Assembly (NCBI GenBank): GCA_035459965.1
Contig: DATHXC010000002.1
Coordinates: 62,001 to 126,000, forward strand
Direction of reading: 5' to 3'
DNA length: 64,000 nt
Source of the DNA: DATHXC01 sp035459965
Lineage (GTDB): Bacteria; Pseudomonadota; Gammaproteobacteria; Burkholderiales; Methylophilaceae
The translations under genes and the position numbers were made by a program. Numbering within the stretch: the first letter of the stretch is position 1; each line of letters starts with the position of its first letter. Below, one piece after another: positions 53,248-62,555 of the stretch. The notes below the pieces were generated by a model, which was not told where the DNA came from, did no database searches, and was given only the letters and a program-made list of their open reading frames with translations.

Positions 53248-54027
53248 ATGACCACCCTCATGCCTTCCATCTTCATCGGCCACGGCAACCCGATGAATGC
53301 GCTCATGCAAAATGCTTACACCGATGGCTGGGCGACGATTGGTCGCAACATGCCAGAACCAAAAGCCATACTCGCCATCTCTGCACACTGGTATATACCG
53401 GGCACGGCCGTGACCAGCAACCTAATGCCACCAACTATCCACGACTTCGGCGGTTTTCCGCAAGAGCTACATCAGTTCAACTACCCAGCCCCAGGCAGTC
53501 TGGAGCTGGCAAAGCGCGTGCAAGACTCACTCTCACCCACCGCGGTAAAATTGGACGAAAGCTGGGGCCTGGATCACGGAACCTGGTCCGTGCTTTGCCA
53601 TATCTTCCCGAAAGCAGATATCCCCGTCGTACAACTCAGCATGGATATTACCCAGCCACTGCAATTCCACTACGAAATGGGCAAACGCCTCGCCAGCCTG
53701 CGTGCAGAAGGCGTGATGATTATGGGCAGCGGCAACATCGTGCACAATCTGCGCAGGTATGCATGGGGCAAAGCCGATGTCCCGGCTTTTGATTGGGCAG
53801 CAAATTTTGAAGCTGAGCTGCGAGCGCTGCTAGAAACTCAGGATATTCAAGCCTTGATCAATTACGAAAGCTTGGGCACAGACGCCATGCTGTCAGTGCC
53901 GACCCCGGAACATTACCTGCCCCTGCTATATATTCTTGGCACCCGACACAAGGATGAGCCGATCAGTTTTCCTGTCGAGGGTTTTGAAGGCGGCGCTATT
54001 TCGATGTTGAGCGTGCAAGTGGGGTAA
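53248..54027 (+). CDS. extradiol ring-cleavage dioxygenase-like, YgiD/DODA family
   Basis: 259 residues of the LigB superfamily. Predicted zinc or iron ligands are the histidines in IFIGHGNPMN, ISAHWYIPG and the family segment GLDHGTWSVL; MGSGNIVHNLRR is another conserved histidine region. E. coli YgiD opens L-DOPA (4,5-extradiol cleavage). The natural substrate here is unknown. It is a lone plus-strand gene, divergent from tpiA and converging on recJ with 13 bases between. Confidence 0.88.
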   Translation: MTTLMPSIFIGHGNPMNALMQNAYTDGWATIGRNMPEPKAILAISAHWYIPGTAVTSNLMPPTIHDFGGFPQELHQFNYPAPGSLELAKRVQDSLSPTAVKLDESWGLDHGTWSVLCHIFPKADIPVVQLSMDITQPLQFHYEMGKRLASLRAEGVMIMGSGNIVHNLRRYAWGKADVPAFDWAANFEAELRALLETQDIQALINYESLGTDAMLSVPTPEHYLPLLYILGTRHKDEPISFPVEGFEGGAISMLSVQVG

Positions 54028-54040
54028 TTGCAGCACCAGC

Positions 54041-55747
54041 TTATTGTGGTTGCCAATGCCGTAAATTAAGCTGTATGTTTCTGGCACCGTTGTATTCATT
54101 GGTTTGTAGCTGATATACCGCACGGATATTTTTCGGTAGCAACTCCTGGTGCTGGAAGAAAATAGCATCGACACGGCGACCGCTTTTTTCCAATGTCAGT
54201 TTCAAGTGTCGTTCGCCTACAATGCGCTGCTCTCGCACTACAAACTCATCGCAAAATGTGGGTTGTGGAAAGCCCTGGCCCCAGACATGGCGCTCAATGG
54301 TGGTGGCCATGTCCCAGTGCATATCCTGCGTATCCAGCGCGCCATCGACCTCGATGACCGATTCAAGGTCAGCTTGTGTCAACAGGCTAGCGGCAACAGC
54401 CTCAAACTCAGTGTTGAAGCGTTCAAAATCCTGCTCAAGTATGCTCAGGCCAGCCGCCATGGCGTGACCGCCGAACTTGAGTATCAAATCCGGCTTTCGC
54501 TTGGATAGTAAATCCAGCGCATCTCTTAAATGCAAGCCACTGATGGAGCGACCGGAGCCTTTCAGCATACCCTGCCCATCTTTCGTCAAGCCAGCATGCG
54601 CAAATGCGATGACGGGACGGTGATACTTCTCCTTGATACGTGAGGCGAGGATACCAATCACGCCCTGATGCCAACTGGCATCGTACATACTCAGGCTGTA
54701 GCGGCCCTCCACTTGCACCTCATCGAGCGCGATATTCGCAGCATCCTGCATATCGGCTTCTATACTGCGCCGCTCCAGGTTGAGTTCATGCAGGCGTTGC
54801 GCCATCAGTTGCACCGCATCTTCATCATCGCTAATGAGGCAGGCAATACCCAGCGACATATCCTCCAGTCGTCCGGCTGCATTGAGGCGCGGGCCTACAC
54901 TAAAGCCCATATCCTGCGCAGTCGCCTTGGTCGGATCGCGTCCGGCAAGGCGCATTAAGGCACGTATCGCCGGGCAGCCTTTTCCTGCGCGGATGCGCCG
55001 CAAGCCTTGATCTACCAAGATACGGTTGTTGTCATCCAGCTTTACCAGGTCGGCCACCGTGCCCAACGCGACCAGATCAAGTAGCTCAGCCAGGTTAGGC
55101 TCAGCTTTATTTGCAAACACATCGCGAGCGCGTAACTCGGCACGCAAGGCCAGCATCACGTAAAAGATCACACCGACGCCCGCCAGGTTCTTGCTGGGGA
55201 AATCGCACCCATGCTGGTTAGGGTTAACGATGCATGCGGCCAGCGGGGTTTCATCACCCGGCAAGTGATGGTCCGTTACCAGCACAGCCATGCCCAAGGC
55301 ATTCGCCCTGGCAACGCCGTCCACGCTGGCAATGCCGTTATCGACGGTGATGATGACATCCGGGTTAAGGGTAGCAGCGAGATCGACAATTTCTGGGGTG
55401 AGCCCATAGCCATATTCAAAGCGGTTAGGTACCAAGTAATCGACACGGGCGCCCATCTGCGTCAGGCCGCGCACGGCAACTGCAGTGGCAGTGGCACCAT
55501 CAGCGTCGTAATCACCAATCACCAGCAGCGATTTATTCTGGATGATGGCATCAGCCAACAGACTCGCCATCTTTGTGGCATTGGTCAGCCACTCCGGCGC
55601 GATCATGCCGCTTAATGCGGTATCAAGTTGCGCAAGCTGGCTAATGCCACGCGCTGCCAGTACGCGTGCCAGCGTCGGCGATAAGCCGCTTGCAGCAAGC
55701 CCTAGCTGGGCTGCATGGTCGTAAGGGCGTTGTACTATATTAGTCAT
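54041..55747 (-). CDS. recJ: single-stranded-DNA-specific exonuclease RecJ
   Basis: 568 residues, normal length. DHH-family phosphoesterase motifs: VIGDYDADGATATAVAV (motif I), ITVDNGI, VTDHHLPGD (motif III), and the DHHA1 part with GGHAMAAGLSI. It degrades ssDNA 5'-3' in recombination and mismatch repair. It starts 14 bases after the ApgM-like gene and is probably co-transcribed with it. Confidence 0.97.
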   Translation of the reverse strand: MTNIVQRPYDHAAQLGLAASGLSPTLARVLAARGISQLAQLDTALSGMIAPEWLTNATKMASLLADAIIQNKSLLVIGDYDADGATATAVAVRGLTQMGARVDYLVPNRFEYGYGLTPEIVDLAATLNPDVIITVDNGIASVDGVARANALGMAVLVTDHHLPGDETPLAACIVNPNQHGCDFPSKNLAGVGVIFYVMLALRAELRARDVFANKAEPNLAELLDLVALGTVADLVKLDDNNRILVDQGLRRIRAGKGCPAIRALMRLAGRDPTKATAQDMGFSVGPRLNAAGRLEDMSLGIACLISDDEDAVQLMAQRLHELNLERRSIEADMQDAANIALDEVQVEGRYSLSMYDASWHQGVIGILASRIKEKYHRPVIAFAHAGLTKDGQGMLKGSGRSISGLHLRDALDLLSKRKPDLILKFGGHAMAAGLSILEQDFERFNTEFEAVAASLLTQADLESVIEVDGALDTQDMHWDMATTIERHVWGQGFPQPTFCDEFVVREQRIVGERHLKLTLEKSGRRVDAIFFQHQELLPKNIRAVYQLQTNEYNGARNIQLNLRHWQPQ

Positions 55748-55761
55748 TATTGATTGGCCAT

Positions 55762-56727
55762 CTATTCATATTCACCATGTGCAAAACCCAGCGTTGAGGA
55801 CAAGGATTGGGATTTCTTCCAGAATTTCCACAGGTCCGAGGGCTTGACCTCCAGATGCAACACTTCGCCATGCAAGGCAAAATCTATACTCAGGTGACTG
55901 ACCCTGCGTTGCTTCGAGGCCTTAAGCACCGCATCTGCAGCAGTAATTTCAAACTCATCAAGCACCAGTACAACATCACCATGACTCCCATCCAATACTG
56001 CCTGCATACTGACTGGTAACGGTTTCGCATGCTCGCCAGCAAGCAAGGCAAGGCCTTTTGAAAAAATATCATTTGCATAGATGGTTTTATTTGCTGGCTG
56101 CAGTATCGTTGGCAATACCCCGCCGCCCGACAACCAGAGACTATTGACCGGCAGCTCACCTCTTTGCTCCCGCGCGTCATTAACGGCATGCTCATGCAAC
56201 AACATCTGCGCCTCATTGAGCAGGCGGTTCCACTTTGCCGCGCCTTTGCCCTGTGGCATATAAGACGTGGTATCACGCCCAATCACCAGGCCGAGCTCGG
56301 TGGTGGTAATTTCCGGGTCTGCCTCTACATGCAGATACCAGTAATCCGGCGTTGAAGCCGCTAGAAATGTAAGGCCATCATCGGCAAAATGCTGGTTGAG
56401 GATATCCATCAGCGTATGTGACTCTCCCTCACTTAATGACAAGCGCGGCCCCATGCTGAAATAATCCCGCTGCAACACAAAGTGCACAGGATGTGCCAGC
56501 AGCCAATATCCATGCGCCTCCCGAGCCATGCCTTCACCCAGACTGGCAATGGCGGCCAGCGGCCAATCTGCCTGCTTTGGCACCTGCATCGCCTCGCACA
56601 GCAAGGCCTCGACAGTGCCGGCAACCCGGCTTTGCTGGCTAATTGCTAGCAGGCGTGCAAGTGCAGGCGAGTCGAACTGCGGGGCTTTTGTTACGTCGAA
56701 TGAGGGGAAGGCAATTTGTAATTTCAC
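55762..56727 (-). CDS. ApgM-like (phosphoglycerate mutase-related) protein
   Basis: 321 residues. The sequence (SLGEGMAREAHGYWLLAHPVHFVLQRDYFSMG..., NSLWLSGGGVLP, WKFWKK near the C-terminus) matches betaproteobacterial proteins often annotated as cofactor-independent phosphoglycerate mutase-like. The catalytic metal ligands of ApgM are not evident, so mutase activity is doubtful. It starts with GTG 56727 and lacks a clear ribosome binding site. The terminal sequence of the Mu-like prophage begins only 22 bases upstream, so its original promoter has probably been separated from it. Confidence 0.72.
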   Translation of the reverse strand: MKLQIAFPSFDVTKAPQFDSPALARLLAISQQSRVAGTVEALLCEAMQVPKQADWPLAAIASLGEGMAREAHGYWLLAHPVHFVLQRDYFSMGPRLSLSEGESHTLMDILNQHFADDGLTFLAASTPDYWYLHVEADPEITTTELGLVIGRDTTSYMPQGKGAAKWNRLLNEAQMLLHEHAVNDAREQRGELPVNSLWLSGGGVLPTILQPANKTIYANDIFSKGLALLAGEHAKPLPVSMQAVLDGSHGDVVLVLDEFEITAADAVLKASKQRRVSHLSIDFALHGEVLHLEVKPSDLWKFWKKSQSLSSTLGFAHGEYE

Positions 56728-56748
56728 ACAGATGTCACTTTGTTATGT

Positions 56749-56767
56749 TGAAGCGCGCCGCGAAAAG
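56749..56767 (+). other. Mu-like right-end terminal sequence (MuA/R1-type site)
   Basis: Reading inward from TG at 56749, TGAAGCGCGCCGCGAAAAG has the same start and spacing as the Mu right end (TGAAGCGGCGCACGAAAAA as I recall it), agreeing at 15 of 19 positions. The CGCGAAAAG part corresponds to the end of the MuA recognition consensus. A target duplication cannot be tested because the other end is not in the window. Confidence 0.65.
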
Positions 56768-56842
56768 TGAAGGTGTAATCTTGAGATAAATGACATTCTT
56801 CACATTTTCACATGCCACAACATAATTGCACACCGTAAAATA

Positions 56843-57640
56843 CTATCTTTGAGGTTCTGCTGCTACCTCGTTATTCCAGTTTGTGATAATCAATTCCCTT
56901 CTAGCCGCTTCCTTACCTCCACCAGCCAGTGTGTATTTGATGGGTACACTCTTTATATATAGGCCATCAAACGCCTTGCGCATTTCAGGTATATCGTTGA
57001 CGCTGATGATCATCTTGCCCTGCATGCTCCTGGCCATACCTGCCATCGTGTCGTATTGCTCCAGTCCGAAGTCCACCCCATAACCCTCTGTGCCGTAGTA
57101 AGGCGGATCGCAATAGAACAGTGTGTGGGGCCTATCATATTTACTTATACAGGTTTGCCAGGGAAGGTTCTCAATCGTAGTGCTATGGAGCCGCATATGG
57201 GCCTGGCTCATGTCTTCCTCGATCCTGAATAGATTGATATTCGGCTTGGCCGTGGTGCTGGTGCCGAAGTTCTGGCCAACGACCTTGCCACCGAACGCTG
57301 ACTTCTGCAGGTAGTAGAAGCGCGCAGCGCGTTGGATATCGGTTAAAGGTTCTGTCGGTGTGATCTGGTGCCACTTGAATTGCTGCCTGCTGTTTAACGT
57401 CCACCGGAATTCTTTGATGAATTCATCCGGGTGGTGGCGTATCACCTTATATAGGTTAACCAGCTCGCCATTGATGTCGTTGATCACCTCGCTATGGCTA
57501 GGTTGCTTCAGGAAGTAAAGCGCTCCAGCGCCACAGAATGGCTCAACGTAGCATGTGTGTTCAGGGAATAGCGGTAGCAAGTGTTTAACCATCCTGCGCT
57601 TGCCGCCTATGTAGGGAATTACTGGTGACGCGTTGCTCAT
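56843..57640 (-). CDS. DNA adenine N6-methylase, Dam (D12 class) family
   Basis: 265 residues. The SAM-binding parts are YIGGKRRMVKHLLPLFP and VEPFCGAGALYF near the N-terminus, and the catalytic motif is CDPPYYGTEGYG near residue 181. This family includes Dam (GATC) and phage T4/T2 Dam. It is the last gene of the prophage before its right end, where Mu has its DNA-modification gene mom, so protecting phage DNA from restriction is the likely role. It could also alter host GATC-dependent regulation. The 154-base upstream gap holds an inverted repeat containing GATC. Confidence 0.9.
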   Translation of the reverse strand: MSNASPVIPYIGGKRRMVKHLLPLFPEHTCYVEPFCGAGALYFLKQPSHSEVINDINGELVNLYKVIRHHPDEFIKEFRWTLNSRQQFKWHQITPTEPLTDIQRAARFYYLQKSAFGGKVVGQNFGTSTTAKPNINLFRIEEDMSQAHMRLHSTTIENLPWQTCISKYDRPHTLFYCDPPYYGTEGYGVDFGLEQYDTMAGMARSMQGKMIISVNDIPEMRKAFDGLYIKSVPIKYTLAGGGKEAARRELIITNWNNEVAAEPQR

Positions 57641-57722
57641 GCTGCAAAACCTTTCGCTCTGTTGAAAATTAGGCTAGGCTTCGTCTGCCGTGTCGACATG
57701 GCAGGGAGCCTTGGCTGATATT

Positions 57723-57740
57723 CACAGATCGCGGTCTGTG
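57723..57740. promoter_or_regulatory. inverted repeat containing GATC upstream of the phage methylase
   Basis: CACAGA (57723-57728) and TCTGTG (57735-57740) flank TCGCGG, with a GATC at 57727-57730 across the left arm. It lies 82-100 bases upstream of the methylase start, as a candidate operator whose binding could depend on adenine methylation. Confidence 0.4.
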
Positions 57741-57794
57741 TGTTGAAGTGACCCTGGCCATGTTAGCGCATGGCTGAGGTCGCTCTCTCTACTA

Positions 57795-58418
57795 CTACTT
57801 ATCCCAAGTTCTAAATGGTGTGATCAAGCCTGAAATCATTAGCTTGGTGAAGCCACGGTGCGACTTCCATCCCCAATTAATATGCAGGTAATGGTTCTTG
57901 TAAAAAAACCACTGCAGCTTTAATTGAAAGGCATAGCGGAAAAATAGATGACACTCCGGGGCCTCAATGATTACCAGGCGTTTATAGTTTGATCCAGATT
58001 GCCATTGGCCCTTATTAAAAGGCTCAGTAACAACATTCTCAGCCCCAGGCATCCAGCCGAAACCGAATTGTGCAAAGCCATAGGCCGGGTTGCGGCATAC
58101 CCAAAAGAAGCGCGCCACGTAGCGCAGCCAGGCTGAGTTTTTGAAATCATCGACCGTCTTGCCTTTAAACCAAGAGCAATCCTCAAAATATTTATTGTCA
58201 TCGGTTGCCCACCATTCATCGACCGGGTTGTCGAATGACTGGAACCACATCAGCGGCTTGATCAACCACTCCCGACCGTTCTTGTCGACGCGGTAAGGTA
58301 TAGCGATCAGAAAAGCAAAAATCCAGGTGAAGAACACCAGGCAGTACATGATGACCTCACTGAAAAACCAGCGAGCCACCATGCAAAACAGGCCAAACCA
58401 TCGAGCGATTATTCCCAT
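57795..58418 (-). CDS. phage protein of unknown function with membrane segment
   Basis: 207 residues. A hydrophobic N-terminal region with probably one long or two close membrane helices (about 3-40) is followed by an aromatic-rich domain with many Trp and Phe residues (WRCRNP-like WVCRNPAYGFAQFGFGW, HLFFRYAFQLKLQWFFYKNHYLHINWGW). I know homologues only as uncharacterised phage genes and assign no function. Its start overlaps the fibre assembly gene by ten bases. Confidence 0.7.
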   Translation of the reverse strand: MGIIARWFGLFCMVARWFFSEVIMYCLVFFTWIFAFLIAIPYRVDKNGREWLIKPLMWFQSFDNPVDEWWATDDNKYFEDCSWFKGKTVDDFKNSAWLRYVARFFWVCRNPAYGFAQFGFGWMPGAENVVTEPFNKGQWQSGSNYKRLVIIEAPECHLFFRYAFQLKLQWFFYKNHYLHINWGWKSHRGFTKLMISGLITPFRTWDK

Positions 58419-58939
58419 TGAATATCCAGCACGTCTTCAGCGGTTGCATCAATAGGCAAGGCATTGAGCATATCTTCCAGCTGCTGGCGTTTACCGATTA
58501 ACGTGCCGCTGACCTGGGCAAATGCGTCTGCCTTTAGAATCACACGGCTGGCCAGCTCAGCGAGCGGTATTCCACGTGCCGTAGCCAATGCTGAAAGTAA
58601 TGGGGTATCGGCCACCATGTTATTTGCATAAAGTCTTGCTTCCGTCTCTTGCTTCGGCCAGCTCAAGACTTCACTGGCAGGATAGGTTGCGGTGATCTGG
58701 CTGACAGCTCTCTCGCATTCCCTATTGATCGTTGACAGCCGCCTGGCGATGACATCCTCCAGTGGCTCCGACAGCACAAATTGAACGGTCGTTAATTCAC
58801 CATCAACCAGGAGCAAATTAAAACGATCATTCCATTGCTCTTCACTCAGCTCTACAGCACCTTCAGGCAGTGCTGTCAGGGTTGAATCGTTAATGGCGGT
58901 ATCTACCCGCCCTTGATCATTGAATATTGCGATACGCAT
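58409..58939 (-). CDS. phage tail fibre assembly-type protein
   Basis: 176 residues. The N-terminus MRIAIFNDQGRVDTAIND and the later ERAVSQITATYPASEVLSWPKQETEARLYANN resemble the conserved portion of tail-fibre assembly and Mu-like tail accessory proteins (Caudo_TAP / DUF4376-like). It follows directly after the fibre gene, its expected place. The frame opens up to 58984, but ATG 58939, one base after the fibre stop, is more natural. Confidence 0.65.
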   Translation of the reverse strand: MRIAIFNDQGRVDTAINDSTLTALPEGAVELSEEQWNDRFNLLLVDGELTTVQFVLSEPLEDVIARRLSTINRECERAVSQITATYPASEVLSWPKQETEARLYANNMVADTPLLSALATARGIPLAELASRVILKADAFAQVSGTLIGKRQQLEDMLNALPIDATAEDVLDIQWE

Positions 58940-58940
58940 C

Positions 58941-59987
58941 TTAGGATTCCTTCGTGATTTGAACGTGTGTGTAGACTTCAACAAGGCCTGCTGTATTTGA
59001 GGGAGTGCCTAAACTGTCAGAGGTCGATGTGACGAATACATGCCTAATCTCAAAAACCTTTGGAGCGGCAATGGTGAATCTGCCTCTGATTATTGCGTCG
59101 CACACAATGCCCGTGGTGTTATCAGATGAGTTCCCGACAATGGTAATGACTGCATCTGTCACGTTGTAAAGGTAGGCTTTTGCTCGATCGACGGCATATC
59201 CTGGAGCGCCAGCGTCAATTCTATAAGTGCCTGCTGGCAATGTGATTTGATTAGAACCAAGTGATGCACCGACAATGGTATTGCTCGAAACTGTATTCAG
59301 GGTTCTAGTGTTAACACCTGCTGAAGCAGCGCCTCCTGTAGTGCCTTGCGCTTTTTCATCGCGCACCATCATGTAACCAATACCCATGTAGCGAGCATCA
59401 GCCGTGGCAATGGTCAATCCGGTGATGTTTGCAAAAGACAGGGCAGTGGTGCCAATGATCACCACGCCATCGGTAGTCATTAGCCAGACGGTATCAGCGT
59501 TGGCCGTTCCTTGTTCGATGGAGGTAATCACGCCACTATTTAATTCTGCAGCTGTGTCAGCGTCGGCTGAGCGGGTCATAGGGACGGCAGCACCATTCCA
59601 GATATAAAAACCATTCTGCGCGCCTGCTGCTTGATCTTTAAGAAGGGCACGGTCGCCAGCAACCATTGCGATGCCATCGATATTTGCACCAGGTGCAGCG
59701 ATATTGACTGTTGCAGTCGAGGCGACACGGCATGACGGTTTGTAATCACCGCCATCGATCATGCGCTTGATTGCTTGATAAAGCAGTGTGTCGTCCGCAT
59801 GGTTTCCGGCCAGGCCCATCTGCTCGATGATGTACATGAGCGTTTCCTGAATGCCGTTGTACCACTCATATCCTGGTACGGTAGCAGGCACGCCACCCGG
59901 ATTCCCTCCGGTAGCATAGCCAGGTGCTCCTGGTGCTGGTGCTGCTGGCCGGGCAGCTACTGCGGTGGCCCTTGTCATTCTTTGCAT
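58941..59987 (-). CDS. phage tail fibre protein
   Basis: 348 residues. The first 35 residues are proline/alanine/glycine-rich, then WYNGIQETLMYIIEQMGLAGNHADDTLLYQAI, a segment typical of Mu-like fibre N-termini, followed by beta-rich stretches (GDRALLKDQAAGAQNGFYIWNG as in many phage fibres). It determines host attachment. A good AGGAG precedes ATG 59987. The C-terminal part shows no family I recognise, as expected for a variable adhesin. Confidence 0.8.
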   Translation of the reverse strand: MQRMTRATAVAARPAAPAPGAPGYATGGNPGGVPATVPGYEWYNGIQETLMYIIEQMGLAGNHADDTLLYQAIKRMIDGGDYKPSCRVASTATVNIAAPGANIDGIAMVAGDRALLKDQAAGAQNGFYIWNGAAVPMTRSADADTAAELNSGVITSIEQGTANADTVWLMTTDGVVIIGTTALSFANITGLTIATADARYMGIGYMMVRDEKAQGTTGGAASAGVNTRTLNTVSSNTIVGASLGSNQITLPAGTYRIDAGAPGYAVDRAKAYLYNVTDAVITIVGNSSDNTTGIVCDAIIRGRFTIAAPKVFEIRHVFVTSTSDSLGTPSNTAGLVEVYTHVQITKES

Positions 59988-59999
59988 AATGTCTCCTGG

Positions 60000-60566
60000 T
60001 TAGCTGTAAGCGAAAATAACTACAGTGTTTGCTGGCTTGAGGCGCGATAGGTAGCACTCAAGCAGTTCATTCCCCCATGATTGCAGCGGGTCTTCTACGC
60101 TGTCTTCCACGGTCATTTCATAGATGGTGTTCAATGCAGAATTGACCTGCCAGGCGTACTCCCACGGCTGGTCATATACAGGGTGTTCCACATTGTCTTC
60201 CACGGTATGTTCACGGAATTCAGTGATCGTGATGGTGAAGCCCAAGGCAGCAGCCAGCCTGATGTAATAAGCCCGGGACGTGCCGCCCTCGGACATGATC
60301 TTGGAGACCAGGGCAAAACGCCGGGCTGAGAACGATTGCGCGATCCCAATCAGGCAACTTTCAGGCAGGCCATAAACACGCTCCCAATCTGAAAGCATGC
60401 TGCTGGTCGATGCAGCGAACATTTCCAATAGCAGCTGGGCGGCTTTACCTGCAGCCAGGTCGAGTGCATTAGCTTCAGCATTCAGCTCGATGCCTAGATT
60501 CTTGCCCTGCGGATCGTAGCTTTCCGGTGGCAGCAGCAGCTTCAGAAGGTCTAAATGTTGGCTCAT
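60000..60566 (-). CDS. Mu gp48-like tail/baseplate protein (YmfQ/DUF2313)
   Basis: 188 residues. The N-terminus LLKLLLPPESYDPQGKNLGIELNAEA and the segment DWERVYGLPESC are characteristic of the YmfQ/gp48 family, which links baseplate and fibre. Its ATG overlaps the stop of the gp47-like gene (ATGA). Confidence 0.87.
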   Translation of the reverse strand: MSQHLDLLKLLLPPESYDPQGKNLGIELNAEANALDLAAGKAAQLLLEMFAASTSSMLSDWERVYGLPESCLIGIAQSFSARRFALVSKIMSEGGTSRAYYIRLAAALGFTITITEFREHTVEDNVEHPVYDQPWEYAWQVNSALNTIYEMTVEDSVEDPLQSWGNELLECYLSRLKPANTVVIFAYS

Positions 60567-61618
60567 GTGAGGGTCACAGCACCTAGTGTTGCAAGCTCAA
60601 GATGGGTCTGATCAATCAGACAAACGACATCAGCAGCGGGTGCGGTTAACACAACGTCGACCAGGCCGACTGTGTCCATGATGATTTGAGTAATGCGAGT
60701 CTTGTAGACTTTGTCGCCCGGTATCAGAGTTGCAAAGTAAATAGCAAGCGCAGAGTTGATAGCGGTAGTGGCATCGACCAGCGTAACGCCCGATCGAGTA
60801 AGAACTGCTGTCACTGCAACCACAACAGGCGTGGCGGCCAGAACAAGCGTGTCATTGTGAGTAACTGGCCGGATGTTATCGATGTAGGCCTGGACTTGAG
60901 CAATCAAGGCACCTGATGGCGCGCCACCTACTGCTGTGATCACCACATCGATAGACTTATAGTTGCGCCGGGCAAAGTAGAAATATGCATTCAATACACC
61001 AGGCACTTCTTTGGCCCAACGCACATAGTCGTATTGATTGCCACCAGCTGGAGGATGCTGCAGGATATCCAGCAGCCTGGCCAGCAAACTAGCCGGTGTT
61101 TCAATCTCGGTACCGCCCGTCATGGCAGCGACCGTAGCATCTGAATTAATACCAGGAGGCGCTGCAGTAAGCGTTAAATGTGTGGCGGCTACCTGATTGC
61201 CAGCAATCCCTGAAGCAACCGCCTGAGCGGCAATAACTGCTGTTCCTGCCCCTCCTATTACACCAGGTGCAGTCGTTAAATAGCTCAGCCCGGAATCTGT
61301 CTTAACTTCAGTGGCAATCGGCACGGGTGTGCCAACTGTTCCAGAGAAATTGATCGTGCCTGTTGCGAACCCTGCAGCAAGGCGTGTCAGTCCTTTTTGT
61401 GCAGCATGGCGTTCCAGGATATCGATGTCAGAGGTATCGGGGAAAATCTGCCTGGATATCCACTCCTGGTGCTCGTACAAACCCTCAATTGCTGCAGCAG
61501 TACTCGACGCGCGAACATTGAAATCCGAGTCTTGGCCAACATACGCATCCGGGGCAAGATTGACCACGTCGCGCAATATGTCGCTCTTGATTTCCTCATA
61601 GGATTTAACTGGAAACAT
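60563..61618 (-). CDS. baseplate J / Mu gp47-like protein
   Basis: 351 residues. Domain features of baseplate J: DSDFNVRASSTAAAIEGLYEHQEWISRQIFPDTSD near the N-terminus and KEVPGVLNAYFYFARRNYKSIDVVI in the middle. It forms the wedge of the contractile-tail baseplate. TAATG overlap with the gp46-like gene. Confidence 0.92.
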   Translation of the reverse strand: MFPVKSYEEIKSDILRDVVNLAPDAYVGQDSDFNVRASSTAAAIEGLYEHQEWISRQIFPDTSDIDILERHAAQKGLTRLAAGFATGTINFSGTVGTPVPIATEVKTDSGLSYLTTAPGVIGGAGTAVIAAQAVASGIAGNQVAATHLTLTAAPPGINSDATVAAMTGGTEIETPASLLARLLDILQHPPAGGNQYDYVRWAKEVPGVLNAYFYFARRNYKSIDVVITAVGGAPSGALIAQVQAYIDNIRPVTHNDTLVLAATPVVVAVTAVLTRSGVTLVDATTAINSALAIYFATLIPGDKVYKTRITQIIMDTVGLVDVVLTAPAADVVCLIDQTHLELATLGAVTLT

Positions 61619-61989
61619 TAGTAAACCTTTACCGGGTGGTTAAATGAAAGCTTGCGGCCTGTCTGGTCGACCACTTCAATAAGCAGCAGCAGGCGGCTGT
61701 TATGTGGCTGCGAGGTGGTAACCGTTATGCTGGTCGCACGCTCAGCAACGAGGATCGGCTGCAGAGCATCTTCCGAATACTGCTTGGCCAGGGTGCTTAC
61801 CCGGCTCACGTCCTTTTCACGTTGCAGCAGGTGCAAGTTGCTGCCAAAGGTCGCGTCTGGCCAGTAGCTTCCGAGCGGTGTCATTAGGCGCAAGTAGATC
61901 GAGTTGGCCAGGCCTTCGTCCGGATCGCGGGCAAAGCTACCGGCTGAATAGTCATAATCGCGGGTGAGTGGGTTAACGAACGCGTCCAT
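61618..61989 (-). CDS. Mu gp46-like baseplate protein
   Basis: 123 residues, family GP46: LTRDYDYSAGSFARDPDEGLANSIYLRLMTPLGSYWPD is its conserved start. Related to gp25-like wedge proteins. Overlaps the preceding gene by TAATG. Confidence 0.9.
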   Translation of the reverse strand: MDAFVNPLTRDYDYSAGSFARDPDEGLANSIYLRLMTPLGSYWPDATFGSNLHLLQREKDVSRVSTLAKQYSEDALQPILVAERATSITVTTSQPHNSRLLLLIEVVDQTGRKLSFNHPVKVY

Positions 61990-62555
61990 TACATTCCAGT
62001 ATTCGGTATGTTGGTGGTGCCACCGGTTTCTGGATGGCGGTGGGTGTTGAACACAGTGCGCATGCCCAGCATGGATTTATTGTTGTGATCGTAAATGTCG
62101 TTGACGGCAACCAAGTCATTACTGCAGTTGACTACTGGAGTGTCGATATTCACTGCCGTTGTGGCGGTGATATTCAAAGTATGAGTAAGAATATCCATGA
62201 TGCGGCCACGCTTCAGGTAGATGTGATCACCTTCATCTGTATATAAAGCAACCTCGCCGGACTTCAGGTTTTTAAAGCGGTATGAGCCGTGCTCTGTAGC
62301 TATGATGATGCCGTGAGCAGTCTTACCACCTATAGGTAGAACGATGGCCATGCCACCTGGTGGCATGTTGGTGGTTAAGCCATATTCCTGGAATTGTTCA
62401 GCTCCCTGCAGCTGTTCTCCCGCTACACCATTCAATTGCACCAATTGGATCTGGCCAGCTGCTTTTACCAATGTAACAATTCCACGAAACGCCAGGCGTA
62501 TACCGCCAAGGTGGCGTTTGATGCGGTTATCGATGTCCTTTATCACTGAATTCAT
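61989..62555 (-). CDS. baseplate assembly protein V / Mu gp45-like spike
   Basis: 188 residues. Conserved segments GEQLQGAEQFQEYGLTTNMPPGGMAIVLPIGGKTAHGIIIA and the histidine-rich C-terminal tip VFNTHRHPETGGTT fit the tail spike that pierces the host outer membrane; the tip histidines can bind iron. Confidence 0.9.
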   Translation of the reverse strand: MNSVIKDIDNRIKRHLGGIRLAFRGIVTLVKAAGQIQLVQLNGVAGEQLQGAEQFQEYGLTTNMPPGGMAIVLPIGGKTAHGIIIATEHGSYRFKNLKSGEVALYTDEGDHIYLKRGRIMDILTHTLNITATTAVNIDTPVVNCSNDLVAVNDIYDHNNKSMLGMRTVFNTHRHPETGGTTNIPNTGM

